A DNA stretch of 64,000 bases from assembly GCA_027532905.1 (NCBI GenBank), contig JAPZUA010000001.1, positions 583,565 through 647,564 on the forward strand, given 5' to 3'. The position numbers and the translations under genes were made by a program. This DNA is from Magnetospirillum sp. GTDB taxonomy: Bacteria > Pseudomonadota > Alphaproteobacteria > CACIAM-22H2. Below the pieces are notes generated by a model. The model made no database searches. It was not told where the DNA came from and saw nothing but the letters and a program-made list of their open reading frames with translations. Of the stretch, positions 51,322-60,843 are shown one piece after another; positions within the stretch are counted from its first letter, which is position 1, and the number at the start of each line of letters is the position of its first letter.

Positions 51322-52325
51322 GGGGTCCGTGCTCCTGTCGCCCGTTTTGTCGCCAACTCGTCCGCCAGCCGCAACGCCGCCAGCAGACTGCCCGGATGGG
51401 CAAGCCCCTTGCCCGCAATGTCGAGCGCCGTTCCGTGGTCGGGCGACGTGCGCACGAAGGGCAGACCCATCGTGACGTTCACGCCGCCGTCGACGTCGAG
51501 CGTCTTCAGCGGGATCAAAGCCTGGTCGTGGTACATACAGATTGCGACGTCGTAGCCTTCGCGCGCGCGGGGGCTGAACATCGTATCCGGCGGCAGGGGG
51601 CCGACCGCGTCGATCCCGCGTTCGCGCAACTGCGCCACGGCCGGGGCCACGATGGCGGCGTCTTCCGCCCCCATACTGCCCGCCTCGCCCGCATGCGGGT
51701 TGAGGCCGGCGAGCGCCAAACGCGGCCGCGCGATGCCGAAATCGCGCTGCAGGCCTTTGGCGACGAGCAGTGCCGTCGCCACGATCGCGTCCGTCGAAAG
51801 CGTTGCGATGGCGGTACGCAGCGCCAAATGAATCGTCACGGGTACGACGCGCAATTGCGGGCACGCGAGCAGCATCGCCACGGGCACGTCGCCCGCTTTG
51901 GCCGCGAGATATTCGGTGTGGCCCGGATAGGCGAAGCCCGCATCGTAGAGATTGGATTTCTGGATCGGGTTCGTGACGATGCCGCCAGCCTCGCCCGCCA
52001 GCGCCAACGCGACCGCCCGATCTATCGACGCGATCGTGGCGACGGCATTCGCCGGATCCGGATGGCCTGCGCGCGCAGGAATGGCAAGCGCCACCGGCAG
52101 CACCGGCAAAGCGCGCGCGAACACGGCGGCGGCATCTGCGGCCGACGCGACAATTTCAATCGAAACGTCGAGGCCAAGCAACTTTGCGAGTTCCGCAAGC
52201 CGTGCGGGATCATCGAGGGCCACGAAGACAGGTCCTATGCCGCGCAACGCAAGCCATGCGCGCAAGGTAAGCTCGCCGCCGATCCCGGCAGGCTCGCCCA
52301 TCGTGAGGGCAAGTGGCAATGTCAC
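51318..52325 (-). CDS. pdxA: 4-hydroxythreonine-4-phosphate dehydrogenase
   Basis: A 335-residue NAD-dependent enzyme providing the amino-acetone phosphate for PdxJ. Family landmarks [42 protein letters not shown] and [13 protein letters not shown] with zinc-ligand His residues. The GTG start at 52325 puts it 13 bases after the dioxygenase gene. In many alphaproteobacteria pdxA is next to ksgA; here it is joined to pdxJ instead. Confidence 0.95.
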   Translation of the reverse strand: MTLPLALTMGEPAGIGGELTLRAWLALRGIGPVFVALDDPARLAELAKLLGLDVSIEIVASAADAAAVFARALPVLPVALAIPARAGHPDPANAVATIASIDRAVALALAGEAGGIVTNPIQKSNLYDAGFAYPGHTEYLAAKAGDVPVAMLLACPQLRVVPVTIHLALRTAIATLSTDAIVATALLVAKGLQRDFGIARPRLALAGLNPHAGEAGSMGAEDAAIVAPAVAQLRERGIDAVGPLPPDTMFSPRAREGYDVAICMYHDQALIPLKTLDVDGGVNVTMGLPFVRTSPDHGTALDIAGKGLAHPGSLLAALRLADELATKRATGARTP

Positions 52326-52338
52326 TGGAGACTCTCGG

Positions 52339-53124
52339 TCACAGGAAAATCTCGGGGCTGGCGGCCGAACGCGTGCCCGCGAGCGGCGCATTGTCGGCCG
52401 CCCGATAGGTGAAGACGAGCGAGAATTTGACGGCACTCGAGGCGTTTCGCCCCGCCGCATGGAAGAGGCGGCTGTGGAAGAACAGCGCGTCGCCCGCGTC
52501 GAGTTCGACCGCACGCTTGGTCGCGATGAGCGCCTGGTTGGCGGCAAGATCGGGGCGCAGAAACTTCGCGGCGTCGTAGCGTTCGGGTTCGATCTCGAGC
52601 ACATGCGTGCCCGGCAGCACGAACAGCCCGCCGTTTTCAGGCCGCTCGGAGCCCAAGGCGAGCCACAGCGACACAAGCTCGGGCCGTGCGAACGACCAGT
52701 AGCGAATGTCGCGATGCCAATTGGTCTGGCTGCCGAAATCCGGATGTTTGGTCATCAGGCAATTGTGGTGGGCACGCGACATCACGGGCGGGCCGCCAAG
52801 CAATTGCGCCATGCGCGCGACGGCATCGGCCCCGCATGCCCAGTCGCGCATCGCATCGTCGCGGTCGACTGCCCCCAAGAGGCGCCGCACCGTGCGCCCG
52901 CCGGCCGCGTCGAGCGATTGCGGTGCGCCTGGATAGCCGACGCTTGCTTCGTATTCGAGCGGCGCTTTTGCCGCCGCAAGGTCGCGCGCGCCCGCATCGC
53001 GAATGCGCGCGCACAGATCGCTCGACGCAAGCCCGCGCACGATCGCGTAGCCATCGGTCGCGAATTGCCGAAGTTCGGCGGGCGTGAACAAAGACGTTTG
53101 GGCGCGGGCGGCGTTTTCGACCAT
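52339..53124 (-). CDS. Phytanoyl-CoA dioxygenase-like Fe(II)/2-oxoglutarate oxygenase
   Basis: A 261-residue oxygenase of the PhyH clan. The first Fe ligands are in NWHRDIRYW (His and Asp), the second His in [11 protein letters not shown], and a 2-oxoglutarate-binding Arg in the following FTYR segment. Hydroxylates a small organic or lipid substrate. The ATG at 53124 gives the natural start ([18 protein letters not shown]). It precedes pdxA by 13 bases, so it seems part of the B6 operon, though no B6 role is known for such enzymes. Confidence 0.82.
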   Translation of the reverse strand: MVENAARAQTSLFTPAELRQFATDGYAIVRGLASSDLCARIRDAGARDLAAAKAPLEYEASVGYPGAPQSLDAAGGRTVRRLLGAVDRDDAMRDWACGADAVARMAQLLGGPPVMSRAHHNCLMTKHPDFGSQTNWHRDIRYWSFARPELVSLWLALGSERPENGGLFVLPGTHVLEIEPERYDAAKFLRPDLAANQALIATKRAVELDAGDALFFHSRLFHAAGRNASSAVKFSLVFTYRAADNAPLAGTRSAASPEIFL

Positions 53125-53223
53125 GTGAAAAGAGATAGTCGAACTGCGCCCCAAACAAAAGAACCCCTTGGAACTCAATTGTTTCGCGACAATTCCGCGC
53201 ACGCCTTCAATTTTGCAGCGCCC

Positions 53224-54399
53224 TCAGCTGCGGTCGAACACGGCGGCACAGGCTTCGTTGGCGGGCAGCGGGCGGCCGTAGAGATAGCCTTGGCCGTAGA
53301 GGCAGCCCATTTCGCGAAGCAGGGCGGCTTGCGCTTCGTCTTCAATACCTTCGGCGATCGCGTCGATTTGGAGCTGGGCGCCGAGTGCAAGCATCGCGCG
53401 CAGAATGTCGGCGGATTTGCGTTCGTCGAGGGCGGCGGCCACGAAACTGCCGTCGATCTTCAGATAGTCGATCGGGAATTTTGACAGATACGACAGGCCC
53501 GAATAGCCGGTGCCGAAATCGTCGAGGCTGATCGACATGCCGCGATTGCGCAGCTGCGCCAACGCCTCGCCCGCTTTGGGATTGGAGATCAGCGTGGATT
53601 CGGTGATCTCGATCTTGAGCCGCTCAGCGGGTAGCTGCGCTTCTTCGAGGATTTCGGCAAGCCGTGCGGCAAGGCGCAGATCGGCGAAATGTGCGGCACC
53701 GAAATTGGCGGCGACGAACACCGGCCTGCGCCCGGCGAGCGTGAGGCGCCGGTTGAGCGCCCCCACCATGGTCGCCGCCTCGCGTACCACCAGCAGGTCG
53801 AGCGCTTCCACGAGCCCTGCGCGCGCCACGGCCGGCAGTAGCGCCTCCGGCCCCAGCACGCCCAAGCGCGGATGGTGCCAGCGCGCCAATGCTTCGAAGC
53901 CGATCGGCACGCCGTCGTCGAGCCGCACGATCGGCTGCAGATAGGCTGCGATCTCGCCGCCTTTGAGCGCTTGGCGCACCTCGTGTTCGATCTTGATGTG
54001 CGCCATCGCCTGGGCCGTCACGTCGGGGATCACGGCATTCGCCCAGATTTGCGCGCCTGTGTTCGCCGCGCGCAGACGCAAGATCAGCGTGCGCAAAAGC
54101 AGCTGCATCAAAGGCGTCGCGCGGTCGATCTCGCGCAAGATTTGTGCACGCTCGACAATCACGCAATCGGCGTCTTCGAGTACGCGGGCGCCCGCCGAGC
54201 GCGGCGTATCGTCGACGAGAGCCATCTCGCCGAAAATTTCGCCGGGCCCCAACAGCGACAGGCGCTGCACATCGCCCGCATTGCGGACGAAAATCTCGAC
54301 CCAGCCTTTTTCAACGATGTAAGCGGCATCCGCTGCATCGCCGGCTTCGAACAAAACATGACCGGCGGCAAAGTGCCGATGGGCAAGCGACTCTGTCAT
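53224..54399 (-). CDS. Cyclic-nucleotide-binding / EAL phosphodiesterase
   Basis: A 391-residue two-domain protein. Residues 8-120 form a Crp-type cyclic-nucleotide-binding domain with phosphate-binding cassette GEIFGEMALVDDTPRSA (Arg67). Residues 140-391 form an EAL domain with the signature at 169-171 (GFEALARW), EITEST, DDFGTG (293-298), KIDGSF (Lys314), AEGIED and YGQGYLYGRP. The metal-binding and base residues appear intact, so it likely degrades c-di-GMP. No GGDEF or membrane part. The combination implies that cAMP or cGMP modulates c-di-GMP turnover. Confidence 0.88.
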   Translation of the reverse strand: MTESLAHRHFAAGHVLFEAGDAADAAYIVEKGWVEIFVRNAGDVQRLSLLGPGEIFGEMALVDDTPRSAGARVLEDADCVIVERAQILREIDRATPLMQLLLRTLILRLRAANTGAQIWANAVIPDVTAQAMAHIKIEHEVRQALKGGEIAAYLQPIVRLDDGVPIGFEALARWHHPRLGVLGPEALLPAVARAGLVEALDLLVVREAATMVGALNRRLTLAGRRPVFVAANFGAAHFADLRLAARLAEILEEAQLPAERLKIEITESTLISNPKAGEALAQLRNRGMSISLDDFGTGYSGLSYLSKFPIDYLKIDGSFVAAALDERKSADILRAMLALGAQLQIDAIAEGIEDEAQAALLREMGCLYGQGYLYGRPLPANEACAAVFDRS

Positions 54400-54614
54400 T
54401 GCGCGATTTACCTTATCTATTACGTCCTGTTACCGAAGCAGCCCTTTTCTTTCGCCGTTCGACACATTACATGATTTCCGCATGGCATAGGTGGTATGCA
54501 AACTCTGCCACGCTTGGCGCGGGGATTGCTAGCATTGGCCTGAATTCAACACACTACGACGGTAGTCAGGTCCGCTCATCTCTTGAGCACGTTCGCAGAT
54601 AAGGCAGCCAGACC
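54400..54614 (+). promoter_or_regulatory. Divergent spacer before the RND efflux operon
   Basis: This 215-base stretch separates the divergent EAL gene and the RND adaptor gene and must hold both promoters. It is less GC-rich than its flanks. It contains a GCTCATCTCTTGAGC hairpin-like segment near 54575-54589 and an AAGGCAGCC ribosome-binding region before the adaptor ATG. No clear -35/-10 pair or known repressor site and no adjacent regulator gene are seen. Confidence 0.35.
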
Positions 54615-55739
54615 ATGCGCGTGATCACCCAACTCGCCATCATCGCGGTTCTCGGCGCTGCCGGCGGCGGCGGTTGGTATTATTACCAGAATATGGGCGG
54701 CCAGGCCGTTGCCGCCGCACCGGCCGCACGGCCGCAAGCGCCCGCGGTCGGGGTCGAATACATCAAACCAAAGCGCCAGTCGGTGGTCGAAAAGGTCGAG
54801 GCCGTGGGTACGGCGCGCGCCAACGAATCGGTCGTCGTCGCCGCCAAGCAGACCGGCAACATCGCGCGCATCAATTTCCAGGAAGGCCAGACGGTGCGGG
54901 CCGGGGCCGTGCTGATCGAACTCGAAAGCCGCGAGCGCGCCGCCGACACCGAGGCCGTGCGCGCCGAAATCGCGCAGTCGCGCGCCCTCGCCGACGAAAT
55001 CCGCCAGCAGCTCGATCGCGCGCGTGCGCTGCGCCAGAGCGGCAACGCGCCCGAAGCGCGCGTTGACCAGCTCGAAAGCCAATTGCGCGCCGCCGAAGGC
55101 CGCGTGCGCCAGAACGAATCGCGCCTGCGTGCGGCCGATGCGCGCTTCGAGGATTTCCGCATCACGGCCCCCTTCGAGGGCCGCGTGGGCCTGCGCCAGG
55201 TCAGCCTCGGCGCATTGCTGCAGGCGGGCACGCCGATCACCACGCTCGACGACGTGCGCGTGATCAAGATCGAATTCTCGGTGCCCGAACAGTTCCTGGG
55301 GCAGCTGCGCGTCGGCCTGCCGGTGGCGGGCATCACGCCGGCCTTCGCGGGCCGCGACTTCAAGGGCGAGGTCAGCGCCATCGACACGCGCATCGATCCC
55401 GCCACGCGCGCGGTGCGCCTCAACGCCTCGTTCGACAATACTGAAGGGCTCTTGAAGCCCGGCATGTTCCTGACGATCTCGCTGTCGGTCGCCACGCGCG
55501 AAAACGCGCTCGTGGTGCCCGAAGACGCGCTTGTGGCCGAGGGCGTGCGCCAGTTCCTGTTCATCGTCGTCGACGGCCGCGCGCAGCGCCGCGAAATCAA
55601 GCTCGGCATGCGCATGCAGGGCGAAGTCGAGATTCTGAGCGGCATCGGTGCGGACGATTCCGTGATCGTGCGCGGCCTGCAGCGCGTGCGCCCGAACCTG
55701 CCCGTCGCCGCCCGCCCCTTCACCCCGCCTGCTTCCTGA
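54615..55739 (+). CDS. RND efflux periplasmic adaptor (membrane fusion protein)
   Basis: A 374-residue adaptor. A short N-terminal hydrophobic anchor, then a barrel-sandwich half-motif (KQTGNIARINFQEGQTVRAG), a coiled-coil hairpin with repeated Arg/Glu/Ala heptads, and the second lipoyl half FRITAPFEGRVGLRQVSLG. The beta-barrel and membrane-proximal region end in RPFTPPAS. It bridges the inner-membrane pump and an outer-membrane channel. The pump gene follows after 50 bases; no TolC-type channel gene is nearby. Confidence 0.92.
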   Translation: MRVITQLAIIAVLGAAGGGGWYYYQNMGGQAVAAAPAARPQAPAVGVEYIKPKRQSVVEKVEAVGTARANESVVVAAKQTGNIARINFQEGQTVRAGAVLIELESRERAADTEAVRAEIAQSRALADEIRQQLDRARALRQSGNAPEARVDQLESQLRAAEGRVRQNESRLRAADARFEDFRITAPFEGRVGLRQVSLGALLQAGTPITTLDDVRVIKIEFSVPEQFLGQLRVGLPVAGITPAFAGRDFKGEVSAIDTRIDPATRAVRLNASFDNTEGLLKPGMFLTISLSVATRENALVVPEDALVAEGVRQFLFIVVDGRAQRREIKLGMRMQGEVEILSGIGADDSVIVRGLQRVRPNLPVAARPFTPPAS

Positions 55740-55789
55740 GCTCTCGCGCGTCGTCTTTCCCGCCTCCCACAGCACAAAGCGGAAAAAAC

Positions 55790-58700
55790 ATGCTTCTGTC
55801 CGACGTTTCGATCAAACGCCCCGTCTTCGCGACGGTGATCAGCCTGCTCATCGTGGTGCTCGGCGTGGCGGCCTTCTTCCGCCTGCCGGTGCGCGAATAT
55901 CCGGCGATCGATCCGCCGATCGTGTCGGTCACCACGGTCTACAAGGGCGCTGCCAACCAGGTCGTCGAAACGCGCGTGACCGAGATCATCGAAGCGGCGG
56001 TCGCCGGCATCGAGGGCGTGAAGTCGATCAACTCGCAGAGCCGCGAAGAGCGCTCGTCGGTCACGATCGAATTCCGCCTCGGGCGCGACATCGACGCGGC
56101 CTCGGCCGACGTGCGCGACCGCGTGGCGCGCGTGCGCGCGCGCCTGCCCGACGGCGTGGACGATCCGATCATCGCGAAGGTCGACGGCGACCAGCGCGCC
56201 ATCGTGTGGTTCACGCTCTATTCGGAACGCTACAACCAGCTCGAACTCACCGATTTCGCGCGCCGCAATCTCGTCGATCGTCTGTCGATCGTGCCGGGCG
56301 TGGCCCAGGTCAACATCTCGGGCGAGCGGCGCTTCTCGATGCGCGTGTGGCTCGATCGCCAAGCGCTCGCCGCACGCGGCCTCACGGTCGACGACGTCGA
56401 AGCCGCGATCCGGCGCCAGAACGTGGAGCTGCCGTCGGGCCGCATCGAATCCACGCAGCGCGAACTCACCGTCAAAACCGACTCGCGCCTGTCGAATGTC
56501 GAGCAGTTCAACAACGTCATCGTCGCCACGCGCCAGGGCTACCAGATCCGCTTGGGCGAGGTCGCGCGCGTCGAAGTGGGGGCCGAAGACGAACGCTCGG
56601 GCCTGCGCGCCAACGGCAACACGGCCGTCGGCCTCGGCATTCTGCGCCAGTCGACCGGCAATACGCTGTCGGTCGCCAAAGGCGTCAAAGCGGAGATGGA
56701 CCGCCTGCGCGAGACCTTCCCCGACGGCATCAATTTTCTGATCGGCTACGACGAATCCGTGTTCATCGAACAGTCGATCTACGAGGTCTACCATGCGTTC
56801 GGCATCGGCATTCTTCTTGTCGTGGCCGTCATCTTTGTGTTCCTGCGCTCGTGGCGCGCTACGATCATTCCGGCGGTCGCGATTCCGGTGTCGATCATCG
56901 GCTCGTTCATCGTGCTGGGTGCCCTCGGATTCTCGCTGAACGTGCTCACACTCCTCGCCTTTGTGCTCGCGATCGGCATCGTCGTGGACGACGCGATCGT
57001 CGTGCTCGAGAACATCCATGCGCGCATTGAAAAAGGCGAGCCCGTACTGCTGGCCGCCGTGCGCGGTGCGCGCCAGATTTCGTTCGCCGTCATCGCGACC
57101 ACGCTCACGCTCGTGGCCGTGTTCCTGCCGCTGTCGTTCATGGAAGGCAACACGGGCCGGCTGTTCACGGAGTTCGGCATTTCGCTTGCCGCCGCCGTGC
57201 TGTTCTCTGGCCTCGTGGCGCTGACCTTGTCGCCGATGATGTGCTCGAAGCTGCTCGTGGCGCATGCGGGCGAAAGCAAGTTCTACACGATGACCGAGAA
57301 GGTCTTCGTCGGCATGAACAACGTCTATCGCTGGATGCTGGAGCGCTCGCTGCGGGCACCCGTGCTGGTGCTCGCGATCGGCTTTGCGCTGTGCGCTGCC
57401 GCCTACGGCTTCTGGGCCGTGCTGCCCAAGGAGTTCACGCCGACCGAAGATCGCGGCAACGTCGTGATCCCGGTGACCGCGCCCGAGGGCGCTTCCTTCT
57501 CCTACACGTCCGATGCCGTGCGCCAGATCGAAAGCATCCTGCAGCCCTATATCGACAAGGGCCAGGCTGCCGTCATCATGGGCAACATCGCACCCGGCTT
57601 CCAGCGCCCGGCGCCCGTCAATTCGGGGCTGCTGTTCTTGCGCCTGAAGCCGTGGGGCCAGCGCTATCCGGGCTCCGAGACGGGTGCGCCGCCGCCCGAG
57701 GGCAAGGAAATCACGCAGCAGCAGATCGTGCGCGAGATTTTCCCGCGCATCGCCAACCTGCCGGGCGTGCGCGCGTTTGCGATCAACCCGCCGTCGCTGG
57801 GCCAGCGCGGCTTCCAGCCGCCGATCCAGTTCGTGCTCGGCGGCTCGGACTACGAAACGCTGCGCGGCTGGCGCGATCTCCTGATGCAGCGCACGGCGCA
57901 GGATCCACGCTTCCTCAACGTCGATTCCAACTACCGCGAGACCAAGCCCGAACTGCGCGTGCGCATCGACCGGGCGCGCGCCGCCGACATCGGCGTGTCG
58001 ATCGAGACGATCGGCCGCACGCTGGAGACGATGTTCGGCGCGCGCAACGTGTCGACCTACGTCGATCGCGGCGAAGAGTACAACGTGATCCTGCAGGCAC
58101 GGCTCGCGGACCGCGCCACGCCGAGCGACCTTGCGAACGTATTCGTGCGATCGAGCACCACGCAGCAGTTGATCCCGCTATCGACGCTCGTGACGCTCAC
58201 GGAAGCCGCCGGCCCCGCCGAACTCAACCGCCTCGACCGTCTGCGCGCGATCACGATCTCGGCCTCGCTTGCACCGGGCTTCACGCTCGGCGAAGCGCTG
58301 ACGCTCATGGAGAGCTTCGCGCGCGAAGTGCTGCCGCCGGAAGTGCGCATCGGCTATCTCGGCCAGAGCCGCGAGTTCAAGGAATCGGCCTCGTCGATGT
58401 ACTTCACCTTCGGCTTGGCCCTCCTCGTCGTGTTCCTGGTGCTTGCGGCCCAGTTCGAAAGCTGGATCCATCCGCTGATCATCATGCTGGCCGTACCGCT
58501 CGCGTTGACGGGCGGCCTGGGTGCGCTGTACCTCACCGGCATCTCGCTCAACGTCTACAGCCAGATCGGCATGATCCTGCTGATCGGACTCATGGCCAAG
58601 AACGGGATTCTGATCGTCGAGTTCGCCAACCAGCTGCGCGACGAAGGGGCCGACGTGCGCTCGGCCGTGCTCGAAGCGTCGGTCGCACGCTTGCGCCCCA

Positions 58701-58963
58701 TCCTGATGACCTCAATCGCGACGGTGTGCGGTGCGATCCCGCTCGCCGACGCGCGCGGCGCCGGTGCCGAGAGCCGCGAGGCGATCGGCTGGGTCATCAT
58801 CGGCGGCGTGTCGTTCGCGACCGTGCTGACAAGCTTCGTGATCCCGTGCCTCTATCTGCTGCTCGCCCGCTTCACCAAGCCCGCAGGCGCCATCGCCCAG
58901 CGTCTGGCGCAGCAGGAGCGGTCGCACAAGGGTGCCCACCCCACGCCGCACGCGGCCGAGTAA
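55790..58963 (+). CDS. RND multidrug efflux transporter (HAE1 family)
   Basis: A 1057-residue inner-membrane RND pump with twelve helices and two large periplasmic loops. N-terminal MLLSDVSIKRPVFATVISLLIVVLG and helix 4 with GIVVDDAIVVLENI containing the proton-relay Asp pair are typical of AcrB/MexB-type pumps. Uses the proton gradient to expel hydrophobic compounds. Partner adaptor is immediately upstream. No local regulator or channel gene. The following gene starts 23 bases after its stop. Confidence 0.95.
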   Translation: MLLSDVSIKRPVFATVISLLIVVLGVAAFFRLPVREYPAIDPPIVSVTTVYKGAANQVVETRVTEIIEAAVAGIEGVKSINSQSREERSSVTIEFRLGRDIDAASADVRDRVARVRARLPDGVDDPIIAKVDGDQRAIVWFTLYSERYNQLELTDFARRNLVDRLSIVPGVAQVNISGERRFSMRVWLDRQALAARGLTVDDVEAAIRRQNVELPSGRIESTQRELTVKTDSRLSNVEQFNNVIVATRQGYQIRLGEVARVEVGAEDERSGLRANGNTAVGLGILRQSTGNTLSVAKGVKAEMDRLRETFPDGINFLIGYDESVFIEQSIYEVYHAFGIGILLVVAVIFVFLRSWRATIIPAVAIPVSIIGSFIVLGALGFSLNVLTLLAFVLAIGIVVDDAIVVLENIHARIEKGEPVLLAAVRGARQISFAVIATTLTLVAVFLPLSFMEGNTGRLFTEFGISLAAAVLFSGLVALTLSPMMCSKLLVAHAGESKFYTMTEKVFVGMNNVYRWMLERSLRAPVLVLAIGFALCAAAYGFWAVLPKEFTPTEDRGNVVIPVTAPEGASFSYTSDAVRQIESILQPYIDKGQAAVIMGNIAPGFQRPAPVNSGLLFLRLKPWGQRYPGSETGAPPPEGKEITQQQIVREIFPRIANLPGVRAFAINPPSLGQRGFQPPIQFVLGGSDYETLRGWRDLLMQRTAQDPRFLNVDSNYRETKPELRVRIDRARAADIGVSIETIGRTLETMFGARNVSTYVDRGEEYNVILQARLADRATPSDLANVFVRSSTTQQLIPLSTLVTLTEAAGPAELNRLDRLRAITISASLAPGFTLGEALTLMESFAREVLPPEVRIGYLGQSREFKESASSMYFTFGLALLVVFLVLAAQFESWIHPLIIMLAVPLALTGGLGALYLTGISLNVYSQIGMILLIGLMAKNGILIVEFANQLRDEGADVRSAVLEASVARLRPILMTSIATVCGAIPLADARGAGAESREAIGWVIIGGVSFATVLTSFVIPCLYLLLARFTKPAGAIAQRLAQQERSHKGAHPTPHAAE

Positions 58964-58986
58964 AGCGGCTGCGCACGGGCACGCGC

Positions 58987-60114
58987 GTGGCGCAAAGCTT
59001 CGACGTTGCGGTCGTGGGTGCGGGCATCGTCGGCGCTTCGGCCGCGATGGCGCTCGGCGCCACGCATCGCGTGCTGCTGCTCGAAGGCGAAAGCCAGCCC
59101 GGCTACCACACGACCGGGCGCTCGGCCGCCGTGTTCGAGGAAGCCTATGGGCCCGCCGCAATCCGCAAGCTTGCCAATGCCAGCCGCGCCTTCCTCGCCG
59201 ATCCGCCGCCGGGTTTTTCGGAGCATCCGTTGCTCAAGCCCCGCGGCGTCGTGTTTGCCGCCGCCGCCGCCGCCAGTGCCTCGATCGACAAGGCGCTGAT
59301 CGACGCCCTGCCCGGCACGGTCGTCGAAATCGAGCGCCGCGAAGCCGTCGCCTTGTGCCCGGCGCTGGATGCCGATTGGCTCGACCGCGCCCTCTACGAA
59401 AAGGGTGCCATGGACATGGACGTCGCCGCGATCCATCGCGGCTACTTGCGCAAATTTGCGGCGGCGGGCGGCACGATCGTATGCAACGCCGCCGTGAGCG
59501 GCCTCAAACGCGCCGGATCGAGCTGGCGCATCGCGACGGAAGCAGGCGATTTCGAAGCCGCGCACATCGTCAATGCGGCCGGTGCCTGGGCCGACGTAAT
59601 CGCAGCGCTTGCGGGTGCGGCATCCATCGACATCGAGCCGCGCCGGCGCACGGCCCTCGTGTTCGCGGCCCCCGCCGACGCTGGCCCCACGCACGCCTGG
59701 CCGATGGTCTGCGAGATCGACGAGGCCTTCTATTTCAAGCCCGATGCGGGCCTGCTGCTCGCCTCGCCCGCCGACGAAACGCCGTCCCCGCCGTGCGACG
59801 CGCAAGCCGAAGAGATCGATGTTGCGACGTGCATCGACCGGCTCGAAACGGCGACGCGGCTGCGCGTTGCCGCCGTCAAACGCAAATGGGCGGGCTTGCG
59901 CTGCTTTGTTGCCGACCGCCGCCCGGTGCTGGGGCCCGATCCGGCAATCCCCGGCTTCCATTGGGCGGCCGCCTTGGGCGGCTACGGGATTATGACCAGC
60001 CCCGCCACGGGCCGCATCGTCGCGGCCGGCGTGCGCGGCGAAGATCTGCCCGCCGACTTGATCGCGGCCGGCTTCGCGTGGGCCGATTTTTCGCCCGCAC
60101 GCCTGAGCCGTTGA
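58987..60114 (+). CDS. FAD-dependent oxidoreductase, D-arginine dehydrogenase-like (DauA)
   Basis: A 375-residue DAO-family flavoprotein. FAD loop VGAGIVGASAAMAL near residue 10, PGYHTTGRSAAVFEEAYG (active-site His and loop), RRRTALVFAAP, FYFKPDAG (Tyr), GLRCFVADRRPVLG (Arg) and GGYGIMTSPA near the C-terminus. The order and residues strongly recall Pseudomonas DauA, which deaminates D-Arg and D-Lys with broad specificity; other D-amino acids or glycine-type amines are possible. GTG start at 58987 is supported by the position of the FAD loop. Confidence 0.82.
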   Translation: MAQSFDVAVVGAGIVGASAAMALGATHRVLLLEGESQPGYHTTGRSAAVFEEAYGPAAIRKLANASRAFLADPPPGFSEHPLLKPRGVVFAAAAAASASIDKALIDALPGTVVEIERREAVALCPALDADWLDRALYEKGAMDMDVAAIHRGYLRKFAAAGGTIVCNAAVSGLKRAGSSWRIATEAGDFEAAHIVNAAGAWADVIAALAGAASIDIEPRRRTALVFAAPADAGPTHAWPMVCEIDEAFYFKPDAGLLLASPADETPSPPCDAQAEEIDVATCIDRLETATRLRVAAVKRKWAGLRCFVADRRPVLGPDPAIPGFHWAAALGGYGIMTSPATGRIVAAGVRGEDLPADLIAAGFAWADFSPARLSR

Positions 60115-60119
60115 TCGTC

Positions 60120-60143
60120 TGCGCGCGAAAAACCCCGCGCGCA
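60120..60143 (+). terminator. Stem-loop after the DauA-like gene
   Basis: TGCGCGCG (60120-60127) and CGCGCGCA (60136-60143) form a perfect 8-bp stem with loop AAAAACCC, five bases after the stop. No T-run follows on either strand, so it may be a Rho-type or barrier structure rather than a classical terminator. Confidence 0.45.
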
Positions 60144-60199
60144 CGTACCCCGATAAGCGCTAGATTGGGAAAGTTGGATTCGAAAAGCCTGCCCGGATA

Positions 60200-60838
60200 T
60201 TGCCGATGCGCCCGATGCTCTCTGTTTTTGCTGTTTTTCTTGCTGTTGCCGGTGCGGCCCCCGCTTCGGCCCAAACGACGCCCGCCGCCCCTTCGCCCAC
60301 GCCGGGCGAAACCGTCGATCTGCGCGCACCCGGCCGGCTCAACGCGCAAGCCTATCGCGACGTGCCCGCGACCGGCTCGGTACGCGTGCGCCCCTACGAC
60401 GACACGCGCGAAAACCGGCGCCTGCAGACGCAGATCGAGCGCGCGGTGGAGCGCAAAGGTCGGCGCATCGAAGACAAGGCAGCCGACCTCTCGCTGAGCT
60501 TCGAGATCGAAGTGCGCCAGGTCGGGCGCGCAGGGCCGCCGCAGGGCATCGGCAGTTTCACAGCCGACCGCAACGACGCACGCCTGCGCCTCAATCTCTA
60601 TTCCAATTCCGAGGACAGCCTCGTCAATCCGCGCCGTGCCGAACTCGGCAGCTCGGGCTCGGTGCAGTACACGATGGTGATCTCGCTCGACGATGCGCGC
60701 GGCACAAGGCTGTGGCAGGGCACGGCCACCTTGCTGGGCGCCCCCGGCGACGAGACCAGCGCCTACGGCTCGATGGCGCGCGCCCTCATCGACGAATTCG
60801 GCCAGACCGCGCGCCAAAAACCCTTCCGCGTCGAGTAG
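60200..60838 (+). CDS. Secreted protein, DUF4136-like
   Basis: A 212-residue exported protein (start at 60200 or at the Met codons 60206/60212). Signal peptide ends around ASAQ near residue 25, without a lipobox. The mature part begins Pro/Thr-rich and then folds as an alpha/beta domain: RRLQTQIERAVERKGRRIED and the terminal YGSMARALIDEFGQTARQKPF. This resembles periplasmic DUF4136-type proteins. Function unknown. It is followed by the His-rich CDF gene six bases after its stop, so both are probably co-transcribed. Confidence 0.7.
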   Translation: MPMRPMLSVFAVFLAVAGAAPASAQTTPAAPSPTPGETVDLRAPGRLNAQAYRDVPATGSVRVRPYDDTRENRRLQTQIERAVERKGRRIEDKAADLSLSFEIEVRQVGRAGPPQGIGSFTADRNDARLRLNLYSNSEDSLVNPRRAELGSSGSVQYTMVISLDDARGTRLWQGTATLLGAPGDETSAYGSMARALIDEFGQTARQKPFRVE

Positions 60839-60843
60839 CAACA

